From: CAWHHZ01 sp963829355 | GTDB taxonomy: Bacteria; Acidobacteriota; Thermoanaerobaculia; Gp7-AA8; JAHWKK01 | Assembly (NCBI GenBank): GCA_963829355.1 | Contig: CAWHHZ010000012.1 | Location: forward strand, 113,670 to 177,669 | DNA length: 64,000 nucleotides | Direction of reading: 5' to 3' | Shown: positions 9,014 through 18,605 of the stretch, piece by piece | Layout of the letters: every line of letters starts with the position of its first letter | Position numbering within the stretch: the stretch's first letter is position 1 | Program-made: the position numbers and the translations under genes | Notes under the pieces: model-generated | What the model saw: only the letters and a program-made list of their open reading frames with translations | Told to the model about the DNA's origin: nothing | The model's database searches: none

Positions 9014-10741
9014 TCACATCGAGATGGCTCCCTTTCGGAAGGCGGTGGAGCCGATTCGTGCGTTGATGACGACCGGGATACTTTCTGCGGCTGCGGTGCG
9101 GGCCTGCTCGAGCACCGTACCGATGTCACTCTCCGAGCTGAGATCGAACCCTCGTCCCCCGAGAGCCTCGGCGACGAGATGGTAATCGCTCGAACGAAGA
9201 CGGCAGCCGGTGTCGTCGCCGAGGATCTCGATCTGCTCTCTCGCGATCTGCGTCCAGCAGGCGTCATTACCGATCACCGCGATGAGTGGCAGACCGTGCC
9301 GCACGAACGTGTCGAGCTCCGCGAGTCCGAATCCGGAGGACCCGTCACCCCACAGGAGCCAGACTTCGTAGTCCGGCCGCGCGATGGCTGCGGCGAGGGC
9401 GAATCCCGCGCCGACTCCGAGTGTGCCGAACGGGCCTGGGTCGAGCCACGAGAGTGGTCCGCGCGGGCGGACGACGTACGACGCCGTTGCCACGAAATCG
9501 CCGCCGTCCGCCACGAGGATGCTCCGGTCCGGAAGAAATTGGTCGAGCTCTCGAAGGAGTGCCACCGGATTGATTCCGTCAGTCTTCTTCGCGGCCATCG
9601 CAGCGACCTCGTCGTCGCGGGACTGGTCCCGCCTACGCAGAGACTCGAGCCATTCTTCGTGACTGGGGTGCCGCGCGGCGGACGTAGTCCCCAGCCGGCT
9701 CAGGACGTCCCCAGGATCGGCGTGGACAGCCAACGTCGGTTTCCGGTTCATCTTCAACTCGGCGCGACTCCGGTTGATTGAAACGACGCGGGTTCTGCCT
9801 GGGATCTGTCTGCCGTAGTCGAGACGGAAGTCGGCGGGAACGCCTGCGAGGACGACGAGATCGGCCTCACGTAGAGCCTCTCGTCGCCGATGACGCATGT
9901 GCAGAGGATGATCCGCTCCCAGGAGGCCTCTCGCCATGCCGCTGAGCCAGACAGGTGCGGCGAGCTGCTCGAGTGAGCTGACGAGAAGGGGGTGCCGGGA
10001 GGGGTTCGCTGCTGTCTGGCTGCCGATGATGATGACGGGGCGGCGGCTTGTCTCCAGCATCGACGCGACACGGTCGATCTCCCGCTCACTCGCCGTCATC
10101 GAGTCGAAGCCGGGAGCTGATTCGTCCTCCGGTCCCGTGGCAAATGCGCGATTGAGGTAGTACTCGAGATAGCGGTTCACGAGCCGTCCGGCGATGGTGG
10201 TCGGGGAGGAGCCGCTCTTCTTCCCGAACCACTCGCGGACGAGAGACTCCTCGTAGAGCAGATCCACACCGCACTCCACGAAGACTGGTCCCGGAATGCC
10301 ATTCCGGGCGACGGCGAAGGCGGTGCGCAGGAGCGGCGCAAGATCTCGCACTCTTGTTGCGCGTTTCGCCCACTTGACGTGTGAACGGATCAGCTCCAGT
10401 TGGTCGATGTCCTGCAGCGCACCGCGACCGCGCAATGGTCCGGCGGTCGCGCCGCCGATCAGCACGAGAGGGGAGTGCGCCATTCTGGCGTTCCGCAGTG
10501 CAGTGAGAGTGTTCGTGACTCCCGGTCCCGCGGTGACGACGGCAACGCCGGGGACGCCGGTGAGTCTTGCCGTAGCGTCGGCCGCAAACACGGCCGTTGC
10601 CTCGTGCCGGGTATCGATGACACGAATTCCGAGAGAGTTTGCCGCGGTGAGAATCGGGGACACGTGACCGCCGCAGAGAGTAAACAGAGTCGTGACTCCC
10701 TCATGGGCCAGTACGCGGGCGATGCGATCACCTCCGTGCAT
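9014..10741 (-). CDS. Thiamine-diphosphate-dependent enzyme, ILVBL/HACL2-like
   Basis: A 575-residue member of the acetolactate synthase / 2-hydroxyacyl-CoA lyase fold. The N-terminal Pyr domain has the TPP-activating glutamate E47 in VIDTRHEATAVFAADA; the central domain contains RRPVIIIGSQTA; the C-terminal PP domain has WGDGSSGFGLAELDTF and a GND for Mg-TPP. GGHVSPIL, DTRHE, GALQDIDQLEL and RYLEYYLNRAFA resemble the human ILVBL (HACL2) sequence as I remember it more than bacterial IlvB; this is recollection, not a search. ILVBL-type enzymes cleave 2-hydroxy-fatty acyl-CoA to aldehyde and formyl-CoA. The downstream aldehyde dehydrogenase fits such an alpha-oxidation role (inference). IlvB-type synthesis is less likely because no small subunit is nearby. 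Confidence 0.82.
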   Translation of the reverse strand: MHGGDRIARVLAHEGVTTLFTLCGGHVSPILTAANSLGIRVIDTRHEATAVFAADATARLTGVPGVAVVTAGPGVTNTLTALRNARMAHSPLVLIGGATAGPLRGRGALQDIDQLELIRSHVKWAKRATRVRDLAPLLRTAFAVARNGIPGPVFVECGVDLLYEESLVREWFGKKSGSSPTTIAGRLVNRYLEYYLNRAFATGPEDESAPGFDSMTASEREIDRVASMLETSRRPVIIIGSQTAANPSRHPLLVSSLEQLAAPVWLSGMARGLLGADHPLHMRHRRREALREADLVVLAGVPADFRLDYGRQIPGRTRVVSINRSRAELKMNRKPTLAVHADPGDVLSRLGTTSAARHPSHEEWLESLRRRDQSRDDEVAAMAAKKTDGINPVALLRELDQFLPDRSILVADGGDFVATASYVVRPRGPLSWLDPGPFGTLGVGAGFALAAAIARPDYEVWLLWGDGSSGFGLAELDTFVRHGLPLIAVIGNDACWTQIAREQIEILGDDTGCRLRSSDYHLVAEALGGRGFDLSSESDIGTVLEQARTAAAESIPVVINARIGSTAFRKGAISM

Positions 10742-10800
10742 GCATCGATTCTACGCACATCGCTGCCGAAGAGGTGAGCGACGCGAAATCACTTCCCTCT

Positions 10801-10832
10801 GTGACGTCACTCGAGCACGTATCGATTGATAC
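10801..10832. promoter_or_regulatory. Candidate operator palindromes in a divergent promoter region
   Basis: Two perfect palindromes sit close together between the TPP enzyme (minus) and the multihaem cytochrome (plus): GTGACGTCAC at 10801-10810, and GTATC-gatt-GATAC at 10819-10832. Their position fits a transcription-factor site; no regulator is assigned. The rest of 10742-11017 shows no gene. Confidence 0.35.
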
Positions 10833-11017
10833 ATCCACCCACGTCCAGCGTCTCGCTCGCAGCGGGCGTACGGCACATACAGAAACGGGGGAGGCATCGA
10901 GAATCACATTCCAGATTCATCAGGCATCAGCAGGGTCGAATCGATGCGCTTTCAAACAGGAGTACCGGCTGCCTCACCGGCTGCCGGTCGTTCGGTCAGG
11001 TCCAAGGAGGAACCGAC

Positions 11018-14000
11018 ATGCAGAGCAGTTCGTACCGACATTCGTGGAGAACGACGATGATCGTTCTCCTGACAATCGCCATGGCGACATTTGCCATGAG
11101 CTCATTTGGACAGAGTGCGCCCGTGACGGCGAGTTTTGCTGTGTCCGGAGACCCGGCGCCGGGAGCGACGGTGACGGTGACAGCCACCGTGACCATCAAT
11201 GATGGCTCCTCGCTGCAAGGCCTCCAGTGGTCGCAAACTGGCGGAGTCGATGCCACGCTTTCGGGAACGACCGGAGCCGCGGTCAGCGTCAAGCTTCCCA
11301 GCCGTGCCGTATTCAAGGGCGAGCTGATTCACGTTCTCGAGCATCCGCCGGCAGAAACAGGACCGCTTCCAGGGAACGCGCCCGTTCCGGATCCATATTA
11401 CGGCGGACTCCAGAGCGACCGCTTTGGTGTCGTTGCAGCCTCGCACCTGTCGGTCGAAGAAGCTGGTGCAGTCAGCCTGAAACTGGCCGTGACCACTTCG
11501 TCAGGAACCTACAACTTCCAGACAGCCGTTCATGCTCACGTTCCGTTCGGCGTCTCCCCCGGTATCCGTAACGTGCCGATCGGAGTTCCGGTCCTTCTCA
11601 ACGGTAAAGGAGCAGGCTTCCTACAACTGGACCCTGTCGAAGCCTTCCGGATCATCCGCGACACTCAATGATGCAACGACTCAGACTCCGGACTTCACTC
11701 CTGACGTGGTCGGCACGTACACGCTCACAGTGAATGACCTCGATGCCGCCACGCCTGCATCGATCGTGATCCAGGCGGGAACGTGGAAAGGCGTGATCGT
11801 CGGTCAGGATGACAACGGTTATCCCATCGTTGATTCGGCCTGCACGACCTGCCATCAGCCCGACACGCTGATCGACCAGTTCTCGACCTGGAAGAAGTCG
11901 GGACACGCCGAGATCCTCAAAGACAACGTCAACAATCCCGCCGGCCACTACAGCACCAACTGTGTCGGCTGCCACACTGTCGGGTACAACCCCGACGTCG
12001 CAAACGGCGGCGTGGACGATGCGGCTGACTGGGCCGGCGTGCTCGACTCCGGACTTCTGTCGCATGGGGGAGAGAACAACTGGGCGACTCTGCTCGAGGA
12101 GTATCCCGCCAGCGCAAGAAAGATGAACATTCAGTGTGAGAACTGCCACGGTCCGCAGGAAGGACCGGCGCACCGCGATGCGACAGAATCACGGACGAGC
12201 CTCTCGTCTGACGTCTGCGGCAGCTGTCACGGCGAGCCTCTCCGTCATGGCAGATTCCAGCAGTGGCAGCTCTCCGGACATGCGAACTATCAGCTGGCTC
12301 GTGAAGAAGGCGAGAGCGGTGGTTGTGCCATGTGCCACACGGGCAACGGTTTCCTTGCATGGCAGAAGCAAGGCTTCACCGGCAACGTCGAAGTCACATG
12401 GACACCTGAAGAGATCCACCCGCAAACCTGTGCCACCTGCCATGATCCTCACGACGTAGGAACCACCTCGGGCGGGCCTGAGACGAATGCGACTGTTCGC
12501 ATCGAGGGTGATACGCCGATGCTGATGGCGGGCTTCAAGGCAGAGAATGTCGGAAGCGCGGCGCTCTGCATGACCTGTCACAACGGCCGTCGCGGTCTTC
12601 GTGACGATCAGCACTTCGACCTCTCGGATGCCGCCCGTGCACCTCATCTCGGTCCGCAGGCCGACATCCTCATGGGTCAGAATCTCTACTTCACTGAGGT
12701 CGGTCAGCCCGGTTACCACGGGATGGTCGAAGATTCATGCGTAACCTGTCACATGGAGAAGACCGCACCTCCAGAGGGTCTTTCCTACGAGCTGGGCGGA
12801 ACCAATCACGTTTTCTTCGCCAGCGAGGACATCTGCGCCAAGTGCCACACTTCGATCAATGCTGAGGCGGTTCAGGGCGTGGTCGAAGCCAAGATGGAAG
12901 TACTCAAGGACGGAATCGAGACTGCCCTGCTGAAGGGAATGAATAAGCAGCTCCGTGCAGGCAACAAGATCGATTTCGAAGGCAACATCGTTTCGGGTGC
13001 GAGCTCGATCGACCACGTTGAATTCACCGAGAGCCATGGTCGTCAGGCAGTGAACGTCTATCTGTCCACAGGTGGAGAGCTCGAGGGCATGAGGCTCAGC
13101 TCGACGCAGATCGTGCCGCCGGCTGGCTCTCCTCTCGACTTCTTCGACGTGATCGACACGTCACTTGCCAAGGCAGGCTGGAACTATCTGGCGATTCATG
13201 CTGATGGAAGCCATGGCGTTCACAACACGGCGTTCGTGAACTCGGCTCTCGATGTCACGACCTTCGCGGTCGAAGACTACATCGAGAACGGAGCACCTGG
13301 GAGCGGGGACGACTCCGCTATCGGTGGCGGTCCCGGCAACGGCGCGGGCGCGGTTGCCTGCACGACCCCCTACGTATACTGGGCCGAGATCGCCGGACAC
13401 TTGCCCGGCGAAGCAGGCAGCCAGTGGAGAACGGACCTGGTCACGCGCAATCTCTCAGAGAGCGATGCAACCCTCGGGTTCTACCTCCACCAGAACACCG
13501 GAATGCTCGAAGGAGCGGGATCGGTCGATGGCTCGTCGCAAATGGTGTTCGAGGACATCGTGGCCACGATGGGTGGAAACAACAACCTCGGGTCTCTCGA
13601 AGTCTGCTCCGATCAGCCGCTTCTCGTCATGGCTCGCATCTTCAGCCAGGGCGAAGAGGGCACCTTCGGTCAGAGCTTCGACGGCAAGGTCGCCTCGTTC
13701 GGTTACGACGCGGGAGAGACGTTGACTCTGATCGGTATGCGTCAGAAGATCGGTGCGTTCCGCACGAACCTCAGCGTTACCAACGGCGGCACAGAGCCGG
13801 CGGAAGTCGCCATCAAGCTCTACGACGCCAATGGCAACGAGCTCACCACCTACAACCTGTCGGTACCCGCCGGCCAGGTTGTCCAGGACACCTCACCCTT
13901 TGCGAATCGTGCCGGAGCTGCCGACCTCGGTTGGGGCTTTGCCACAGTTACGATTCTGGAAGGCAGCAACATCCAGGCATCAGCGTCGATGGTCGACACG

Positions 14001-14039
14001 AAGACGAACGACCCGACGACAATTCCTGCGAAGCAGTAG
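11018..14039 (+). CDS. Secreted nonahaem cytochrome c with Ig/PKD-like N-terminus, one frameshift
   Basis: The start ATG 11018 follows a strong AAGGAGG site. The protein is about 1000 residues if a one-base shift near 11609 is corrected: the first frame ends LLNGKG, and the next frame continues with ASYNWTLSKPSGSSATLNDA, one PKD/Ig-like domain split in two. A signal peptide (residues 1-32) precedes beta domains. Nine CxxCH sites follow (CTTCH, CVGCH, CENCH, CGSCH, CAMCH, CATCH, CMTCH, CVTCH, CAKCH; 11840-12850), many with GH or H spacers suited to bis-His ligation. The final 220 residues have a beta-rich domain (WRTDLVTRNLSESDATLGFYL) that I associate with secreted proteins of this kind of lineage. 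It is probably an extracellular or periplasmic electron carrier. It forms its own transcription unit. Confidence 0.85.
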
Positions 14040-14063
14040 GAACGTTGTCAGCAGCAACACCAG

Positions 14064-14094
14064 GGGCGGCAGCGAAAGCTGCCGCCCTTTTTTT
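14064..14094 (+). terminator. Rho-independent terminator
   Basis: A perfect 10-bp stem (GGGCGGCAGC / GCTGCCGCCC) closes a GAAA tetraloop and is followed by seven T. It lies 25 bp after the stop of the nonahaem cytochrome. This is the clearest intrinsic terminator in the window. Confidence 0.93.
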
Positions 14095-14142
14095 CAGTCG
14101 TCAGTCGTCAGACCTCAGTCGTCAGTCGTCAGTCGTCAGTCG
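14094..14142. repeat. Heptanucleotide tandem repeat
   Basis: Seven consecutive 7-bp units TCAGTCG, the third altered to TCAGACC, sit between the terminator and the 3' end of the aldo/keto reductase gene. The array is intergenic. Confidence 0.9.
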
Positions 14143-14168
14143 CCAGTTCGTGGTCATCGGACCTCGGA

Positions 14169-15020
14169 CTATTGCCGATCGAGCTCGGCCATGTCGTCGT
14201 CCGAGAGCTCGATCGATGCTGCCTTGACGTTCTCCTTCAGGTGCTTGACGCGCGAGGTGCCGGGGATTGGCAGCATGACGGGAGAAAGCGCCAGCAGCCA
14301 CGCGAGCGCAATCTGCATCGGCGAAGCGTCGTGCTGGTCTGCGACGATCTGCAGGCGGTCGCTCTCGAGCTTTCCGGCACCGAGCGGGTTCCACGGGATG
14401 AATCCGATCCCCTTCTCCTCACAGTAATCGATCACATCGTTCCATTGCCGTTCTTTCAGATGGAACTTGTTCTGAACCGTGACGACCGGGAAGAACTCCT
14501 CGGCGTGACGGATCTCATCGACGCTGACCTCCGAGAGCCCGATGTGACGGATCTTTCCCTCACTCTGCATCGCCGACAGCACCTCGAACTGATCTTCTGC
14601 CGGGACGGCGGGATCGATCCGATGTAACTGGTAGAGGTCGATCTGCTCGACCCTGAGTCGTTTCAGGCTTCCCTCGCACGCTTCTCTCAGGTGCGCCGGC
14701 TTGCCATTCGGCTCCCACTGGTTCGGACCGGGCCGTACGAGTCCTCCTTTGGTCGCGATGAGCAGATGCTCCGGATAGGGATGCAACGCTTCTGCGATCA
14801 GCTCCTCATTGACGTGGGGACCGTAGGCGTCGGACGTGTCGATGAAATCGATGCCGAAGTCGAGCGCACGTTTCAGGACACGGATGGACTCATCATGATC
14901 TTTCGGCGGCCCCCAGATCCCGTCTCCGGTCAGGCGCATGGCACCGAATCCGAGCCGGTTGACTTCGAGATCGCCGATAGCGAATCGGCCACTTGGTGCA
15001 ACGGTAATTTCCTGTTTCAC
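14169..15020 (-). CDS. Aldo/keto reductase
   Basis: A 283-residue NADPH-dependent oxidoreductase of the AKR (TIM-barrel) family. Present are the catalytic Asp/Tyr region FIDTSDAYGPHVNEELIAEAL, the catalytic lysine in LLIATKGG, the histidine in LYQLHRIDP, and the cofactor-binding tail (IPGTSRVKHLKENVKAASIELSDDDMAELDR). The GTG at 15020 is chosen because AAAGGAG stands five bases upstream and because the reading frame before it runs into the dispersed repeat, which would give a spurious arginine-rich leader. The substrate is unknown. The neighbours look unrelated. Confidence 0.92.
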   Translation of the reverse strand: MKQEITVAPSGRFAIGDLEVNRLGFGAMRLTGDGIWGPPKDHDESIRVLKRALDFGIDFIDTSDAYGPHVNEELIAEALHPYPEHLLIATKGGLVRPGPNQWEPNGKPAHLREACEGSLKRLRVEQIDLYQLHRIDPAVPAEDQFEVLSAMQSEGKIRHIGLSEVSVDEIRHAEEFFPVVTVQNKFHLKERQWNDVIDYCEEKGIGFIPWNPLGAGKLESDRLQIVADQHDASPMQIALAWLLALSPVMLPIPGTSRVKHLKENVKAASIELSDDDMAELDRQ

Positions 15021-15078
15021 GAGTACTCCTTTCGAACAGAGTTTACGCACAACGCGCGCCGGACTTAGATAGCTCCAC

Positions 15079-15364
15079 GCGATCCTTCGCTGCTCTGAAT
15101 ATATCCCCGGGCTGTCATCCTGAGCCGCCGGAGCGCAGCGGAGGACGGTCGAAGGATCGCGTACGGCCCGACTGTCAGAACGGAAAGAACGCAACAGTCA
15201 GGACGTACCCGATCCTTCGCTGGCCTGCAAATCTCCGGGCTGTCATCCTGAGCCGCCGGAGCGTAGCGGAGGACGGTCGAAGGATCGCGTACGGCCCGAC
15301 TGTCAGAACGGAAAGAACGCAACAGTCAGGACGTACCCGATCCTTCGCTGGCGCTCAGGATGAC
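15079..15364. repeat. Dispersed repeat, tandem copies (copy 2)
   Basis: Two nearly identical units of about 129 bp (starting GTCATCCTGAGCC near 15114 and 15243) lie in direct tandem after a truncated third unit (15079-15105). The array closes with GCTCAGGATGAC at 15353-15364. The internal blocks match those of the other copies. This fills almost all of the gap between the aldo/keto reductase and the threonine synthase-like gene. Confidence 0.85.
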
Positions 15365-15398
15365 AAGTTTTTCGCAATGAGGGCAGAGATCATTCTCC

Positions 15399-16538
15399 TC
15401 ACCGATACTTGTTCGCACCGGTATTGAAGAGAACGACTCGTTCGCCCGGGTCGATCCGGCCGTCCCTCGCCAGCGTCTCGAGGGCGAGAAGGGCGGCGCC
15501 GGTCTCAGGTCCGGCATCGATACCGGTGTTCTCGCGAATCGCTCTTGCGGCCGTCTCGATTCTGGCCTCCTCGACCGCGATTGCAGATCCGCCTGATTCG
15601 CGGATCGCCCGCAACATCAGTCGATCGCCGACCGCTCTCGGTACACGAAGGCCCCATGCGCCGGTCTCTGCGTCCTTCCATTCGGGCGCATGATCAAGTC
15701 CTTCGGTCCACGCCCGGACGACCGGAGCGCATCCTTCGGACTGGACCGAGATCATTCGGGGTCGCCTCGAGCCGATCCAGCCGAGTTGCTCCATCTCACC
15801 GAACGCTTTCCACATGCCGATCAGACCGGTGCCACCGCCGGTGGGGTAGAGAATCACGTCCGGCAGATCGCCTTCCATGTCGAGAAGGAGCTCGTAGCCC
15901 ATCGTCTTCTTTCCCTCGATCCGATAAGGCTCCTTCAGTGTCGAGAGATCGAATGCCCCGTCCTCGACCCATCGACGCGCATAGGCGCCCGCGTCGGTAA
16001 TCAATCCGTCGACGCGAACGACGTCGGCGCCGAACGACACGCACTCATCAAAGATGCTGTCGGGAGTATCCCGAGGCATTGCAATGTGGGCCGTGAGCCC
16101 CGCTCTGGCTGCATAGGCGGCGAGAGCAGCGCCTGCGTTGCCGGCGGTCGGAACGGCGAGGTCCGTGGCACCAAGCGACTTCGCCATCGTGACGGCCGCC
16201 GACATTCCGCGCGACTTGAATGATCGGGTCGGATTCAGGGACTCGTCCTTGATCCAGAGCTGTTCGAGCCCCAGAGCTCGTCCGAGGCCAGGGACGTGGT
16301 GGAGTGGTGTGGCGCCCTCGCCGAGCGAGACGATCGAATGCGCCGAAGGGAGAACCTCTCGGAACTTCCACATGGAGGCAGGTCGCGTTCGGATCGTTCG
16401 CAGAAGATCGGGAGAGGGCTCGAGCTCGTACCGCACCAGGATGGGGCTGGAGCAGGTGGGACAAAGATTGGTCAGCCCTTCGATCGGCGAGGACCACTCA
16501 CACTCCGAGCATGTGAGGCGATGCGGAAACGACGTCAT
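15399..16538 (-). CDS. thrC: Threonine synthase-like PLP-dependent enzyme
   Basis: About 379 residues of fold-type II PLP enzyme. A zinc-ribbon-like N-terminus (CSECEW...CPTC) precedes the PLP lysine motif NPTRSFKSRGMSAAV, then VPTAGNAGAALAAYAARAGL (phosphate cup) and the glycine-rich YPTGGGTGLIGMWKAF. This matches the threonine synthase branch that converts O-phosphohomoserine to threonine. A role on a related phospho- or amino-substrate cannot be excluded, since no other threonine-pathway gene is nearby. ATG 16538 is preferred over GTG 16544; either start nearly touches the stop of the upstream lipoprotein gene at 16541, implying translational coupling. Confidence 0.87.
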   Translation of the reverse strand: MTSFPHRLTCSECEWSSPIEGLTNLCPTCSSPILVRYELEPSPDLLRTIRTRPASMWKFREVLPSAHSIVSLGEGATPLHHVPGLGRALGLEQLWIKDESLNPTRSFKSRGMSAAVTMAKSLGATDLAVPTAGNAGAALAAYAARAGLTAHIAMPRDTPDSIFDECVSFGADVVRVDGLITDAGAYARRWVEDGAFDLSTLKEPYRIEGKKTMGYELLLDMEGDLPDVILYPTGGGTGLIGMWKAFGEMEQLGWIGSRRPRMISVQSEGCAPVVRAWTEGLDHAPEWKDAETGAWGLRVPRAVGDRLMLRAIRESGGSAIAVEEARIETAARAIRENTGIDAGPETGAALLALETLARDGRIDPGERVVLFNTGANKYR

Positions 16539-16540
16539 GC

Positions 16541-17329
16541 TCACTGCCCCGAGTCGGTCGTGGCGGATGAATCGGAGCCAGTCCTGATGGCCTCGAGATC
16601 ACGCTCCAGGTCCCGGGTCTGCTCCCGGGCCTGGCCCTCCCGCGTTTCGTACTTGGAGAGCTCGGTGCTGATCGTGTCGAGCGCATCCTCGTACTCCGAG
16701 AGAAGCTGCCGGTTGTAGGCCACGGACTCCTCGAGCTCTTTCCCTGCGTCCCCGGCGAGGTTGTTCTCGTAAGTCTCGAGAATCCGCGCGTAGGTATTGC
16801 GCTCCGTCTCGTTCTCGGCGCTCTCCATCTTTTTCCGCAGCTCCGCCGCCTGACGATCAGCGGCAGCGCGAGACGCCTCGGCTACGCGCTCCGACACCAC
16901 GCTTCCCACCGCCTCCATGATCTGGGATTTCACCCACTCGTATTCGGCGGTGTTGTAGCCGAGCTCCTGAGCGGCACGTACGTCAGCCGTAAAGAAGTCC
17001 GCGGCTGATCCGAGGCTTTTGATTCCATCCATCAGGCCGGAGAAGGACTTCTTGTTGTTCTTGAGCTTTTCCGCACTATCCTCAATGCGCTCGCGTGCAA
17101 CCTTTGCGATTTCCTGCTCCCGTTCCCTGACCGCCATATACATCTCGATCTGCTCGCGCGTGAGCTTTCCGTCCGTCGGCGGCGTGTACTGATCCTCGGA
17201 GGCTTCGGAGAGGACGTCCCGGGCTCCCTTCTGATCGAGACGATCCGCAACGTCCTCTTCCTTTTCACCGAAGCACCCGGCAGAACTGAGGATAAGGAAA
17301 AGGAGCGAGATGACTATCGTGACGCGCAT
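16541..17329 (-). CDS. Coiled-coil lipoprotein of unknown function
   Basis: A 262-residue protein with a lipoprotein signal peptide (TIVISLLFLILSSAGC, cysteine near residue 19), so it is probably anchored to a membrane facing the periplasm. Almost the whole mature part is charged helix: an EQIEMYMAVREREQEIAKVARERIE segment, then A/E/R-rich stretches and a C-terminal coiled coil (LSKYETREGQAREQTRDLERDLEAI). No enzyme motif is visible. The start at ATG 17329 puts the signal peptide at the N-terminus. It lies 25 bp after the MglA-like gene and touches the threonine synthase-like gene, so the three are likely cotranscribed. I do not recognise the family. Confidence 0.75.
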   Translation of the reverse strand: MRVTIVISLLFLILSSAGCFGEKEEDVADRLDQKGARDVLSEASEDQYTPPTDGKLTREQIEMYMAVREREQEIAKVARERIEDSAEKLKNNKKSFSGLMDGIKSLGSAADFFTADVRAAQELGYNTAEYEWVKSQIMEAVGSVVSERVAEASRAAADRQAAELRKKMESAENETERNTYARILETYENNLAGDAGKELEESVAYNRQLLSEYEDALDTISTELSKYETREGQAREQTRDLERDLEAIRTGSDSSATTDSGQ

Positions 17330-17354
17330 TGAGACTGGTCCTTCCGAAGAGTTC

Positions 17355-18503
17355 TCAAAGAAGTTTCTGAAGTGCGGCGATCGCCTGCTCGACACCTTTC
17401 CGAAGCTCCTGCTGTTCAGCCCTCAGAGTATCGATCTCTTTCTTCAGCGCGCTGAGCTCCGACTGATCGGTCGAGGTCGTAGCCTCGTCGGCAGGCTCGA
17501 GAGCCTCGCCTGTTCCCTCAATCTCCTCGTCATCTTCGAGCTCCTCGATCTCTTCGATCTCTTCCGGCTCCTCCTCCGGGATCGGAATGGCGATGCCGGA
17601 CAATGTTGCCGGACGCTCCCGGCCTTCGAGAAGCTGATCGAGAGAGACCTCCTCTGCTTTGTCGTAGTCGGCCGTGACCGCGGCCTCGTCGAAGGGTTCG
17701 ACTCCCGCATCCTCCGAGGGTTCGAACGACGCCGCAAATGGATTGTCAGTCACATCGACGCTGTCGCCAGCGTGCACCTCGCCCATCGCGGCGGAACCGG
17801 GCTGCGGCTCGGGATCGGGCACTTCCGGGACCGCGGCCATCTTGCTTTCGGCAGCAGCCTGTCTGGCCTCTTCGGGATCGAGCCGTCCCAGGATGCGATC
17901 GGAGGAGGGCTTTCCCTTGACCTTGTTGACGAGATGACGCGCCGTGATCTTCGAGACGAGCTTGAACGTGTCCATGACCCCCTCGCCGTTCAGAGCCGAG
18001 GCTTCGACCCAGGGGTAGACGAGGAAGTCGAGTTGTTCCTGAAGTTTCGGGACCGGGAGGACACCTGGGATGTCGCGCTTGTTGTACTGGACCACGATCG
18101 GGATCTGGTTGACGTCGATCTGGTTCTCGCGGAGATTGTCGAGAAGATTGAGAAAGCTCTCGCGATTGGAGTCGACCATCGAGGGTTGGGAGTCCGCCAC
18201 GAATACCACGGAGTCCGCGCCTTTGAGCACGAGTTTTCGCGTTTCGTTGTAGAAGACCTGACCGGGGACGGTATAGAGCTGGATCTTCAGGTTGAACGCC
18301 CCTACCTTGCCCACATCCACCGGCAGAAGATCGAAGAAGAGGGTGCGGTCCGTCTTCGTGGCGAGTGAAAGCATCTTCCCGCGACTCTTCTCGTCGAGCT
18401 TGTCGAAGATGACCATGAGGTTGGTCGTCTTCCCACAGAGCCCGGGCCCGTAGTAGACGATCTTCGCGGTCATTTCGCGGGTTGCGTGATTGAAGAGAAC
18501 CAT
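17355..18503 (-). CDS. MglA-like small GTPase with acidic coiled-coil extension
   Basis: A 382-residue protein. The first 190 residues are a Ras-like GTPase of the MglA branch: P-loop YYGPGLCGKTTN, switch region LATKTDRTLFFDLLP, the MglA-type G3 motif TVPGQ in place of DxxG, and NKRD for guanine recognition. MglA is usually about 195 residues; here a further 190-residue tail is strongly acidic (EEEPEEIEEIEELEDDEE) and ends in a short coiled coil (ALKKEIDTLRAEQQELRKG). MglA proteins set cell polarity or recruit motility and type IV pilus machinery. No MglB/roadblock gene is adjacent. GAAAGGG before ATG 18503 supports the start. Confidence 0.88.
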   Translation of the reverse strand: MVLFNHATREMTAKIVYYGPGLCGKTTNLMVIFDKLDEKSRGKMLSLATKTDRTLFFDLLPVDVGKVGAFNLKIQLYTVPGQVFYNETRKLVLKGADSVVFVADSQPSMVDSNRESFLNLLDNLRENQIDVNQIPIVVQYNKRDIPGVLPVPKLQEQLDFLVYPWVEASALNGEGVMDTFKLVSKITARHLVNKVKGKPSSDRILGRLDPEEARQAAAESKMAAVPEVPDPEPQPGSAAMGEVHAGDSVDVTDNPFAASFEPSEDAGVEPFDEAAVTADYDKAEEVSLDQLLEGRERPATLSGIAIPIPEEEPEEIEEIEELEDDEEIEGTGEALEPADEATTSTDQSELSALKKEIDTLRAEQQELRKGVEQAIAALQKLL

Positions 18504-18605
18504 CTTTTGCCCTTTCCTGGCGGTAGTGCGCAGAGTATGACACTCCCTGCGCAGAGACGTAAAGATTCGAAGCACTCAATTTCAGATGATTGAACACCGC
18601 ACATT

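Noticed and set aside
9014..10741. Assignment as biosynthetic acetolactate synthase IlvB.
   Set aside because: No regulatory subunit or branched-chain pathway gene is adjacent, and the N-terminal motifs look closer to ILVBL/HACL2-type lyases as I recall them.
14094..14142. A possible CRISPR-like array.
   Set aside because: Units are 7 bp with no spacers; it is a simple tandem repeat.
15021..15194. A longer aldo/keto reductase start reaching 15194.
   Set aside because: The extra residues are translated dispersed repeat (arginine/serine-rich), and a strong AAAGGAG site marks the GTG at 15020.
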